A DNA stretch of 48,659 bases, taken from positions 6,066-54,724 of the forward strand of contig MHQW01000006.1 in the NCBI GenBank assembly GCA_001820785.1. The letters run 5' to 3'. A program made the position numbers and the translations under genes. Under the pieces are notes generated by a model, which saw nothing but the letters and a program-made list of their open reading frames with translations, did no database searches and was not told the origin of the DNA. Below, piece by piece: positions 22,586 to 29,750 of the stretch. Each line of letters begins with the position of its first letter. The first letter of the stretch is position 1. This DNA is from Candidatus Sungbacteria bacterium RIFCSPLOWO2_02_FULL_51_17 (GTDB lineage Bacteria; Patescibacteriota; Minisyncoccia; Sungbacterales; GWA2-42-14).

Positions 22586-24970
22586 TCAAGAGTGCGCCCG
22601 GCGAACATCAATGACAGGAAGAAGTTTCTCCATCATAGCGTTCGGCGTCAATTTCAATACGCTCATCTGCCCTTGATAGGCGATCTTGTTCCGGAGGCGC
22701 GTGTCGGAAAGCAGAAGCCGCATCGCATCCTCAAGTTCCCCCACGTCGTTGTAGGAGACCAACAAACCAGTTTCGCGATCGGTGATGATCTCGCTGTTAC
22801 CTCCCGTAGACGTAGTAATGACCGGGGTGCCAAGCGCCATTGCCTCAAGAAGCTGATGCGAAAATCCTTCATATCCGGTATTCAGCACGAACGCATCGGC
22901 CGCCCGTATATATAAAAATAACGTTTCCCGCCCGACACTGCCGAGAAGCACCACCTTTCCGACAAGATTACGAGCGCCGATCTCTTCTTCCAATATATGG
23001 CGTTCCGGTCCGCTTCCGGCTATATACAAGCGGGCGGCGGAATGCGCCACGCGAGCATCGGCAAATGCACCTATCAGCGCGCGAAACCCCTTCCACGGAA
23101 CAAGGCGCCCGGCAGAAAGAAAAAGTTCCGCCTTATCATCAAGACCAAGTTCGCCTCGGGCCTCGCGCGCGTCGGGAAAACGCTCGGGAACACTGATGCT
23201 GTTATGTACGACCGTGATGCGCTCCGGCGGCACCCCCCACCCCACCACCAACGTTTTTAAATATTCGCATGGCGTTATAACGCTGTCCGCGCGGCGGGAC
23301 ACGAACGACCGGCATATGCGGAGCAACCCGACACGAACCCCATACGACCCTTTTTGAAAATCATCAAGAAGATCGCGCACGCCGAATCGCTGAACTCCCC
23401 GCTCCCACGCGTAATCCCCCGTTATCTTCACGATGAATGCCTTGCCAAGAAGCCGTGCAGCCAGCCACGCCGGAAAGCCCGCGGGAACGGCGTCCTGCGC
23501 GTATACGACATCGGCATGAAGCGTTGCAAAAAAAACATGAATACAATACCATGCGTGCCGCAATCCCTTCGGGAGCGCACGCGAAATTCGGAAAACATCG
23601 GCATGGCGCACTCGCTCCGTGATCTCGCCAAGCGTCCGCTCCCTGACATCTTCCGGATCGGCGTATGTAACAACAGAGACCTTAAAGGCGCGCCGTGACA
23701 ACTCCTCCTCAAGAAGGGCCGATGCGGTCGCGGGCCCGCCGATATCGGGCGGAAAGATGCCGGTCGCAAGGACCACTGCGGTCTTTGACGCTTTTTCCAA
23801 CTCCCGATCAAACACGCCGCCAAATTCTTCCGCGATGCGTCCCCAATCATAGCGCGTTGCGATAAAACGCTTGGCTCCCGCGATGATGCGCCGCCGAAGA
23901 TCATCGTCGGAAAGCACTAGGCGGATCTTCTCGGCGATATCGCCGACATCGTCAACACCGACCTCAAGACCGGTCTTTCTATCCTCAAGAAAATCCGGAA
24001 TGCCCCCCACCGGAGTTCCGATAATGGGAACTCCCGCCGCCATCGCCTCAAGAAAAGAATTTCCCAAACCTTCTGATCGCGAAGGGCGGACAAATACATC
24101 GGCTATAGCAAGGAACTTCGGCAACTCATCGTGTAACACGGTCCCAACAAAAAGCACATGATCGGAAATGGCAAGACCAGCGGCAAGCTCGCGCAAGCGC
24201 GGCGCCTCCGGCCCCGTACCGAGAACGAGAAGCCGCACCCGCCGTCCGTCATGCATACGTACGCGCTCAAGAGCGCGCACAATCATGTCAACGGCGTTCT
24301 TTTTTACGAGGCGCGATGTGGTAATGACCACGCGCTCGCCCGATATAAGTCCGAGGGAGCGACGAAGCGTTAAAAGTTCGTCCTCCGGGTACTGCTTCGT
24401 AAAATGCGCTATGTCTACGCCATTCGGTATGACGGTGCCCCATTTTCCGTATCCGAATTTCCAGGCGACATGAAGAAGATACCGCGAGATCGCCGTCACC
24501 TGATCGGCGCAAAAAAGATCAAAACGCATCGTAAGATTGATAAGTCCGAGCCGCGACGTGCGCAGGTGTTCTTCCGGGTCTCCCTCCTGAAGTGTGAGAA
24601 TAAGCGGAATGCGGCCGAATATAGTTCGTAGAGCGCTTGCGGCAAGCGAGCCATAGGAGGCCATGACCGCCCATAAAATTTTTTTCCGCCCGCGCGACCG
24701 AACTATGATGGCAAGACACGCAAAAAACGCGAAAAAAGGAAGAAAGAACTTGTCGTGGCGGTGCCCGATGCCAAGGCGTACGATGTGCATTCCCGCGCGC
24801 TCCTCGCGGAACGGAAGCCGGCGTTCAAAGCGGCTCGTAAGAATATAAAAATCAAAACGATCGGCAAGCCGCGATGCGATCTCGCGTATCGCGATCTCAG
24901 CGCCCCCGACAAAGGGGTCGTAGGCCGTTGTAAAAACAATGATGATCGGTTTTTGAGAATGTTTGTTCAC
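22586..24970 (-). CDS. tandem GT4-GT4 fusion glycosyltransferase
   Basis: 794 residues from a GTG at 24970 (VNKHSQKPIIIVFTTAYDPFVGGAE). The open frame continues upstream but is not protein-like. Domain 1 (about 1-390) is a complete GT4 with TTSRLVKKNAVDMIVRAL, LGTGPEAPRL and SRSEGLGNSFLEAMAAG. Domain 2 (about 400-794) starts ATGIFPPDIGGPATAS and has SAGRLVPWKGFRALIGAF, AGSGPERHIL and TGYEGFSHQLLEAMALG. Both retain the E-x7-E motif, so both may be active and add two sugars in succession. Domain 2 is a paralogue of the GT4 at 20286-21431. No Shine-Dalgarno sequence. First gene of the second glycan block. Confidence 0.88.
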   Translation of the reverse strand: MNKHSQKPIIIVFTTAYDPFVGGAEIAIREIASRLADRFDFYILTSRFERRLPFREERAGMHIVRLGIGHRHDKFFLPFFAFFACLAIIVRSRGRKKILWAVMASYGSLAASALRTIFGRIPLILTLQEGDPEEHLRTSRLGLINLTMRFDLFCADQVTAISRYLLHVAWKFGYGKWGTVIPNGVDIAHFTKQYPEDELLTLRRSLGLISGERVVITTSRLVKKNAVDMIVRALERVRMHDGRRVRLLVLGTGPEAPRLRELAAGLAISDHVLFVGTVLHDELPKFLAIADVFVRPSRSEGLGNSFLEAMAAGVPIIGTPVGGIPDFLEDRKTGLEVGVDDVGDIAEKIRLVLSDDDLRRRIIAGAKRFIATRYDWGRIAEEFGGVFDRELEKASKTAVVLATGIFPPDIGGPATASALLEEELSRRAFKVSVVTYADPEDVRERTLGEITERVRHADVFRISRALPKGLRHAWYCIHVFFATLHADVVYAQDAVPAGFPAWLAARLLGKAFIVKITGDYAWERGVQRFGVRDLLDDFQKGSYGVRVGLLRICRSFVSRRADSVITPCEYLKTLVVGWGVPPERITVVHNSISVPERFPDAREARGELGLDDKAELFLSAGRLVPWKGFRALIGAFADARVAHSAARLYIAGSGPERHILEEEIGARNLVGKVVLLGSVGRETLFLYIRAADAFVLNTGYEGFSHQLLEAMALGTPVITTSTGGNSEIITDRETGLLVSYNDVGELEDAMRLLLSDTRLRNKIAYQGQMSVLKLTPNAMMEKLLPVIDVRRAHS

Positions 24971-25004
24971 TGGCAAAAAATATATAGCGCATGCACACCA
25001 CGCA

Positions 25005-25033
25005 ATTATATCATGGCGTATCGCGTATTTAAA
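25005..25033 (-). promoter_or_regulatory. promoter of the second glycan block
   Basis: Perfect -10 TATAAT (25005-25010), 17-bp spacer, weaker -35 TTTAAA (25028-25033). It lies about 35 bp before the GTG start. Confidence 0.5.
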
Positions 25034-25102
25034 GCGCGTGACCGACCACCGAACATGAGGGTATGTGCATAAATCAAGCGGCCGAATGTTCTTTCTCTCT
25101 TG

Positions 25103-25131
25103 GTAAGAAAAAACCCGGAAGATCCGGGTTT
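25103..25131 (-). terminator. terminator after the AAA-CYTH operon
   Basis: AAACCCGGA/TCCGGGTTT, a 9-bp stem followed by a T run on the minus strand. It abuts the stop codon of the 25131-25382 gene. Confidence 0.85.
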
Positions 25132-25382
25132 TATGCGAGCTCAAATACGGCGACGACCTCGTTCTCTTTCTTCTCCCATATGCGGTAGATAAGGATATAT
25201 CGCCGTCCGGGAATAATGGCAGTAAGCGCCGCATGATGCTGAAAGATCCCCGAGAGACGCGCTCTCGCATAGGCGGTTTCTTCTTCTGCTGCAACGCGCC
25301 ACGTGCCATCACGGCACCGCGAACACTCGCGAATGACACCCGCAAGATACCACACCCTGCTTGCGTTCTTCTTTCTGCACAT
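25131..25382 (-). CDS. small protein of unknown function, co-transcribed with AAA-CYTH
   Basis: 83 residues from the ATG at 25382, preceded by AAAGGAGG eight bases away; that ribosome site sits in the end of the upstream gene. It has an N-terminal basic stretch with three Cys (MCRKKN, CSRC) and then an alternating pattern suggesting a small alpha/beta domain (GRRYILIYRIWEKKENEVVAVFELA). No family is recognised. The very good ribosome site, 5-bp spacing to the AAA-CYTH gene and strong terminator argue that it is real and works with that protein. Confidence 0.65.
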   Translation of the reverse strand: MCRKKNASRVWYLAGVIRECSRCRDGTWRVAAEEETAYARARLSGIFQHHAALTAIIPGRRYILIYRIWEKKENEVVAVFELA

Positions 25383-25387
25383 GATCA

Positions 25388-26506
25388 CTACCTCCTTTTG
25401 GCAAGCGCCCGGTTCGTAAACGCCGGGTCTTCCGTCACGTCAGTAACGGTCCCCATAAAGCCCGGAATATCTATCCGATCATTTTTGTCGGTAAGTTCTA
25501 TTTCCAGCAAGGTGAGTCCGCAAAGCCGCGCCGGCTCCAGGAATACATCAAGTTCAAAATATTGTGAGTTCCACAAAAAGCAGTACCGCTTTTTCCTGAT
25601 GGTTTCGCGCGAGACATCGCATTCGTCTCGAACAAAGTAGTAATACTGCAAAGGGGTGATCCCCCGCTCAAGCTCAATGCGAACGCTCGGCTCAACATCA
25701 TACTTTTTCGTAAGATAGTACACATCGCGCCCGTTCTGCCCCCGCTTCCGGACCCGCCGCCCAAACTTCCCGTCAGCGGTAAGATAGATCTGCTCAATAT
25801 CTATTTCGGCGATATGGATGTCGGAACGCACAAGAAGCTGGTCAAGCACGGGATTGTGGACCAAGAACTTGCGCTCTATCTCAAGAGGAACCGGGATGCC
25901 GACCACACGGCAAATGCTTGCAAGAAGCCGCTTCAGCTTTCCCTCAAAATCGGTGCTGTTATCAATGAGGCGCACATGCGGATGCCCTACCCACGCCGCG
26001 CGCGTTTTCATATCGGCGAGCGCCGCCTTTTCCAAGGTGTCCTCAACTCGGCACTTGTTGGTATCAAGCGTGTAGAATTTTTCAGCGCCTATGGCCGCAG
26101 TCACAAGATGGTTCACGGACGCGTAGCGGTCCCATAACTGCGGGACGCTATATCCTAGGGTCTCGGCCATGGCATTGAACTCAGCGGGATCCATATACGC
26201 CCTGCCGTCCATCGTTCCGCGGTCGCAGAAAAGCACCAGCTTGCCGCCGTGCATGTGCTTGATGATCTTTCTGAAACGGTCTTCCTTCTCTATTTGCGCA
26301 AGAAATATCTGCTTCTGGAATTGCTTTGCGGAAAGTCCGTTCCCGCCTATCGTAACTCCGGCGGAAAAGAGCTCCGTCGGCGTCTCCGGAACCACGAGGC
26401 ACGACACCCCGTATTCAGAAAGTTTTTCCGGGATACGCTGAAGAGCCGTTGTTTTTCCTCCGCACGGCCCCCCGGTAAGCACGATGACCGGAATATCGCG
26501 CGCCAT
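25388..26506 (-). CDS. AAA_28 P-loop NTPase fused to a CYTH domain (TTD14-like)
   Basis: 372 residues; AAGGGG lies about eight bases before the ATG. Residues 1 to about 190 are a P-loop kinase/ATPase with Walker A GGPCGGKT (about 12-19), VPETPTELF, and the Walker B-like LVLFCDRGTMDG. Residues about 205-360 are a CYTH triphosphate tunnel domain opening with the EIERKFLV signature and continuing with RRVRKRG, YYLTKKY and ELDVF. This order matches the animal TTD14 type, reported to bind phosphoinositide and GTP, and uncharacterised bacterial relatives. CYTH domains bind or hydrolyse triphosphates. The bacterial role is unknown. Two-gene operon with the small downstream protein. Confidence 0.88.
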   Translation of the reverse strand: MARDIPVIVLTGGPCGGKTTALQRIPEKLSEYGVSCLVVPETPTELFSAGVTIGGNGLSAKQFQKQIFLAQIEKEDRFRKIIKHMHGGKLVLFCDRGTMDGRAYMDPAEFNAMAETLGYSVPQLWDRYASVNHLVTAAIGAEKFYTLDTNKCRVEDTLEKAALADMKTRAAWVGHPHVRLIDNSTDFEGKLKRLLASICRVVGIPVPLEIERKFLVHNPVLDQLLVRSDIHIAEIDIEQIYLTADGKFGRRVRKRGQNGRDVYYLTKKYDVEPSVRIELERGITPLQYYYFVRDECDVSRETIRKKRYCFLWNSQYFELDVFLEPARLCGLTLLEIELTDKNDRIDIPGFMGTVTDVTEDPAFTNRALAKRR

Positions 26507-26639
26507 ATCATTCCCCTTGTTGGCAAAGAAGCTATGATAAAACTATCACGCAAAGACGGCGGGCACAATACGCGCCGCGTGCTCGCGTCGGCGGGAACGC
26601 CGTGTTTTGCAAATGAAAAAGTCCGCCGCGCGGCGAACC

Positions 26640-26948
26640 TTATTTTTTCTTCATGCTATCAGGATGCCTGAAGGTGAGGAGAAATCCTGTTTTTCTCCGT
26701 ACCCACGCGCGACCCTTCCCGAACCACCGCCGGCATCGTGGAAATTTCATGAAAAATTTCGCCATCATCATACGGAAAAACATGAATTCACGGAGAATAA
26801 TGATAAGACCAGGGCCGAGAAACAACAGGCCGGGAAGAAGCGGCAGTACCAACCCGACGAGACCCACGACGATCATAACGATTCCCGTGACAAGACGGAC
26901 AGGCCTCCACGCCCACAATGTTTTTATATATCCTCCGTGCATCCGCAT
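26640..26948 (-). CDS. small DUF454/PGPGW-like membrane protein
   Basis: 102 residues if started at the ATG at 26948 (26942 is the alternative); neither has a clear ribosome site. The central hydrophobic region VTGIVMIVVGLVGLVLPLLPGLLFLGPGLIIIL forms two helices around an LP-x-LPG turn. A basic amphipathic tail follows (RCRRWFGKGRAWVRRKTGF). The LPLLPG pattern is that of YbaN/DUF454 and PGPGW small membrane proteins, whose function is not known. Convergent or divergent neighbours give no hint. Confidence 0.6.
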   Translation of the reverse strand: MRMHGGYIKTLWAWRPVRLVTGIVMIVVGLVGLVLPLLPGLLFLGPGLIIILREFMFFRMMMAKFFMKFPRCRRWFGKGRAWVRRKTGFLLTFRHPDSMKKK

Positions 26949-27033
26949 ACCATTGCAAGATCTACCATATAGGTTGCATGATACACTACTGACGTCAAAG
27001 CGGCAAAACATGGGAATGAATATCGGCATGGGC

Positions 27034-27062
27034 TTGACAGAATAAATAAAATTATTTAAAAT
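27034..27062 (+). promoter_or_regulatory. strong promoter of the 27113 gene
   Basis: -35 TTGACA (27034-27039), 17-bp AT-rich spacer, -10 TAAAAT (27057-27062). Confidence 0.8.
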
Positions 27063-27112
27063 ATACCAGCACTGCCGTACCTTTACATATACATACGCGG
27101 AAGGAGAGGGCT

Positions 27113-28042
27113 TTGAATATCCGGCTTCTGATGAGGCCGCACACACCCCCAATTTTATGGGAAGAATTCTGTAGAGTGACGGGTCCATATGCCATCGCAA
27201 TAGACGGAAGTGTCTCCGCGGGTCCGCGGTTTGATCCGTCAGGGCCGCGGCTCAACCTTAATCACCACGAAGAGGTGGACCGGCTCGCAACGCGCGCCAC
27301 ATGCGGACAGGCGCTTGTCGCCATTCGGCAGGGATTGTTTGAACTTTTCAGAGACGTGGAGGGGCCGCGTGCCGATGTATACGCAAATGACTGCGATGAG
27401 GATGTGTGCATGACCTGGTACCTTCTTAAAAATCCGCACCTTTCGGAGCACGCGCTGAATCCCATATTAAACCGTCTCGTCTGGACGGTTGATATATTGG
27501 ATACGACCGCCGGCACCTATCCGTTCCCCGCCGACATTGACCTTCTTCAAGAACTCGCCTGGATATTTGAACCGTACCGGCGCTTCCGCATCTCGGGAGG
27601 GCTTGGGAAAAAAGATCCCGATGCATATGCCAGCGTCGTAACCGATGTAACGCACCGTATTGAAAAATATGTTGCCGGCAGAGGAAAGACACTGCCGCTT
27701 GATACGCGCTACACGCGGATCGGCGGCGGTACGCGCTGGGCGCTGATAGAAGAGGTCGGACGAGAAGCACGAACGGGAGCATTCGCGGACGGCATTCGTG
27801 CGTTCGTATCGGTGCGGCCGCGATCTGCGAATCGCTACGACTATACGATCGGAAGAATGTCTCTCTTCATCCCGTTTGATATACCGGCGATTATTGCCCG
27901 CCTCAACGAGATAGAGCGAACCACGAACGACCGTTGGGGAGGAGGAGACACCATTGGCGGCTCACCACGCGTCGGCGGAAGCGCCATCACGCCGGCAGAA
28001 CTTGAACGCATCATCAATGAGATCATGGCAAGATCGGCATAA
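27113..28042 (+). CDS. 309-residue protein, possibly DHH-phosphoesterase-like
   Basis: Starts at TTG (27113), supported by AAGGAG six bases upstream and the promoter. Features: AIAIDGSVSAGPRF near 28-41, LNLNHHEEVDRLATRATCGQ near 47-66, the acidic YANDCDEDVCMTWYLL near 90-105, and a C-terminal GGGDTIGGSPRVGGSAIT before a final helix. HH plus clustered Asp and the glycine-rich C-terminal segment recall DHH/DHHA1 phosphoesterases (GGHPxAAG), but motif order and spacing differ, so this is only a hypothesis. Single-gene unit with its own terminator. No signal peptide, so cytoplasmic. Confidence 0.6.
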   Translation: MNIRLLMRPHTPPILWEEFCRVTGPYAIAIDGSVSAGPRFDPSGPRLNLNHHEEVDRLATRATCGQALVAIRQGLFELFRDVEGPRADVYANDCDEDVCMTWYLLKNPHLSEHALNPILNRLVWTVDILDTTAGTYPFPADIDLLQELAWIFEPYRRFRISGGLGKKDPDAYASVVTDVTHRIEKYVAGRGKTLPLDTRYTRIGGGTRWALIEEVGREARTGAFADGIRAFVSVRPRSANRYDYTIGRMSLFIPFDIPAIIARLNEIERTTNDRWGGGDTIGGSPRVGGSAITPAELERIINEIMARSA

Positions 28043-28047
28043 CAACT

Positions 28048-28071
28048 CCCGGGCATCCCTCGGGTTTTTTT
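28048..28071 (+). terminator. terminator after the 27113 gene
   Basis: CCCG-GG/CC-T-CGGG stem with one bulged T and a CATC loop, followed by seven T. Confidence 0.65.
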
Positions 28072-28127
28072 ATATGGCGATGTACGCCAAAACGTGCCAC
28101 ACGATATATGCATGGCGCCTACGCGCA

Positions 28128-28155
28128 AAAACAAAAAGCACGATTGTACGTGCTT
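28128..28155 (-). terminator. terminator after the 82-residue gene
   Basis: Minus-strand AAGCACG/CGTGCTT with a six-base loop, then TTTGTTTTTG. Confidence 0.8.
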
Positions 28156-28168
28156 ACAAGCGCATACC

Positions 28169-28417
28169 TTACACCATGGAAAGGCGGCTCCTAAATTCGG
28201 CAATTGAATATCCCGTCGGTGTTGAGGCGAGAAGCAGATGCCCACAAAGATCGGGGGGGAGCGAATCAAAATCAGGCGTGTCAACAAAGACCTCAATGGG
28301 AACACCGTCCCAGACAGAAGCACTCCCCACTACTTCATACATGCCGCACAAAAGCTCGCGCCGCTCAGTCACCGTAAGAAGGAACCATGCGTTACCGCAT
28401 GCACCGCAGATACTCAT
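28169..28417 (-). CDS. small protein with N-terminal CxxC knuckle
   Basis: 82 residues. It opens MSICGACGNAWFLLTV, a CGACG knuckle that could bind zinc with C23 or a partner protein. An acidic body (VFVDTPDFDSLPPDLCGH) follows. A GAGGG-type ribosome site lies a few bases upstream and a good terminator 14 bp downstream. No family recognised and no operon partner. Confidence 0.5.
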   Translation of the reverse strand: MSICGACGNAWFLLTVTERRELLCGMYEVVGSASVWDGVPIEVFVDTPDFDSLPPDLCGHLLLASTPTGYSIAEFRSRLSMV

Positions 28418-28534
28418 GCCGCCCTCTAAAATTGCTTCGCTGGTTCAGTGCAATAATTAGCATGCAAATATATATATGTCAAATTCCCGTACCCCCGCCG
28501 ATCATACGCGAAGAAAAAAATCCAATGAACACGC

Positions 28535-28564
28535 TCAAACAAAACGCCCCCTGCGTAGGGGGCG
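28535..28564 (-). terminator. terminator after the lipoprotein/TM-protein operon
   Basis: CGCCCCC/GGGGGCG, a 7-bp GC stem with a six-base loop, then TTTTGTTTG on the minus strand. Confidence 0.88.
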
Positions 28565-28583
28565 GACCATCAACTGCTACTCT

Positions 28584-29018
28584 TCAGGCCGGGCGCGGAC
28601 AGTATGCTTTCTTTGACTCCTCAAGTGTGGGTGCCTTATCGGGCACATCCGAAGGCGCTACAAGCCCCGCCTCAAAGTTGTTCTTGAGGCGCGCGTTGTA
28701 ATCGGCCCACATCCTAGCATAGTTCTGCTCGTAGGCCATCAACTGCGAACGCCGCTGAGCGGCCTCATTGTCGGTCGTTGCCGCAGCAACCGCCTTCTCG
28801 GCAATACAGACCTGCACGGCCCCCATCTTCAACTTCTCTGAATACTCATAGGCGAATGCCCACTGCTTGCGAACATTCTCGGGCGAATACACCTCGGTCG
28901 GCACCAGCGCCCATCGGACAAGAAAGATGCCGATAGCAAAGACTAGCACAATACCAAGGGCCCAAAAGCCCCAACCGATCACCGACTTCGTGTCTTCCTT
29001 ATCCGGATAGTTCGCCAC
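28584..29018 (-). CDS. single-pass membrane protein of unknown function
   Basis: 144 residues starting at GTG (29018) with AAGGAGG eight bases upstream. One membrane helix (VIGWGFWALGIVLVFAIGIFLVRW, about 13-36) after a short charged N-terminus, then an outside or inside soluble helical region rich in Ala and Glu (EKLKMGAVQVCIAEKAVAAATTDNEAAQRRSQ). Two Cys are present (about 71 and 140). No family recognised. It is 36 bp downstream of the lipoprotein gene, and the two share one promoter and one terminator, so they are probably partners. Confidence 0.7.
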   Translation of the reverse strand: MANYPDKEDTKSVIGWGFWALGIVLVFAIGIFLVRWALVPTEVYSPENVRKQWAFAYEYSEKLKMGAVQVCIAEKAVAAATTDNEAAQRRSQLMAYEQNYARMWADYNARLKNNFEAGLVAPSDVPDKAPTLEESKKAYCPRPA

Positions 29019-29054
29019 GGCTTGCTCCTCCTTGTCGTTGTGTGTGTGGGGGGG

Positions 29055-29654
29055 TTACTTGCGTAACTTTCCGATCGCGTCGGAAAGGATCTTATCGGCT
29101 ACAGCCGGATCATTCTTAGCAAGCGCTTCGCGTGCGCGCTTATGCGCCTCAAGAAGTGCCGGATCCCTTTCCATCACAATAACCGTTGACTCCCTCTGCC
29201 ATACCGTCGGCTCATCCGTACAAAACGTCGGCATCCCGTAGTAATCAACATACACATCGGCGGGAGTAAAACCGTAGCGATACTCACCCGACGACCCATA
29301 CATCGCGTCATTTCCCGGAAGCTCCGGTGAGTAGTAGTTCACATTCGCCACGTGCTGGGAGGTCGGGTATGGCCTCTTATTTCCGGACGTGAGCTTCCCC
29401 ACCACCGGGACGGTAAAGATGGGACTTGAGGGAATGGGAAACGCGGTTGTGCACCAGATGATCGCCGTAGGATCATCAGCCCGCTGCTGACGCTTGTTAT
29501 AGTTCTTGCCTTCAACATCGTTCCTCGGAACATAATTGTCGCGTGTATACGACCGTTCAACGGCCTTTTTCTGTGCACTCGGGGGCTCTCCCACACACCC
29601 GCCAAGCATAACTGAGGCAATAAGAAGAGTCGGCACGACACGAAAGCGCATCAT
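29055..29654 (-). CDS. lipoprotein of unknown function
   Basis: 199 residues; AAAGGAG lies about ten bases before the ATG. The signal peptide ends in the lipobox LGGC (Cys about 20). The mature part has a charged linker, then ADDPTAIIWCTTAFPIPSSPIFTVPVVGKLTSGNKRPYP and YGSSGEYRYGFTPADVYVDYYGMPTFCTDEPT, and a C-terminal helical stretch (ALLEAHKRAREALAKNDPAVADKILSDAIGKL) that looks TPR-like. Membrane-anchored on the outer face. First gene of a two-gene operon with the single-pass protein. No family recognised. Confidence 0.75.
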   Translation of the reverse strand: MMRFRVVPTLLIASVMLGGCVGEPPSAQKKAVERSYTRDNYVPRNDVEGKNYNKRQQRADDPTAIIWCTTAFPIPSSPIFTVPVVGKLTSGNKRPYPTSQHVANVNYYSPELPGNDAMYGSSGEYRYGFTPADVYVDYYGMPTFCTDEPTVWQRESTVIVMERDPALLEAHKRAREALAKNDPAVADKILSDAIGKLRK

Positions 29655-29720
29655 GGTCTCATTTCTCCTTTCAAGGAACGGCTCGCCACCGCATTCTGCG
29701 GGGCACGTATCTGCTGAATT

Positions 29721-29749
29721 AGCGTACTATATAGAAAATTTTTTGTCAA
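29721..29749 (-). promoter_or_regulatory. promoter of the lipoprotein operon
   Basis: Perfect -35 TTGACA (29744-29749), 17 bp, -10 TACGCT (29721-29726). The -35 box lies within 7 bp of the stop of the preceding gene. Confidence 0.6.
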
Positions 29750-29750
29750 G

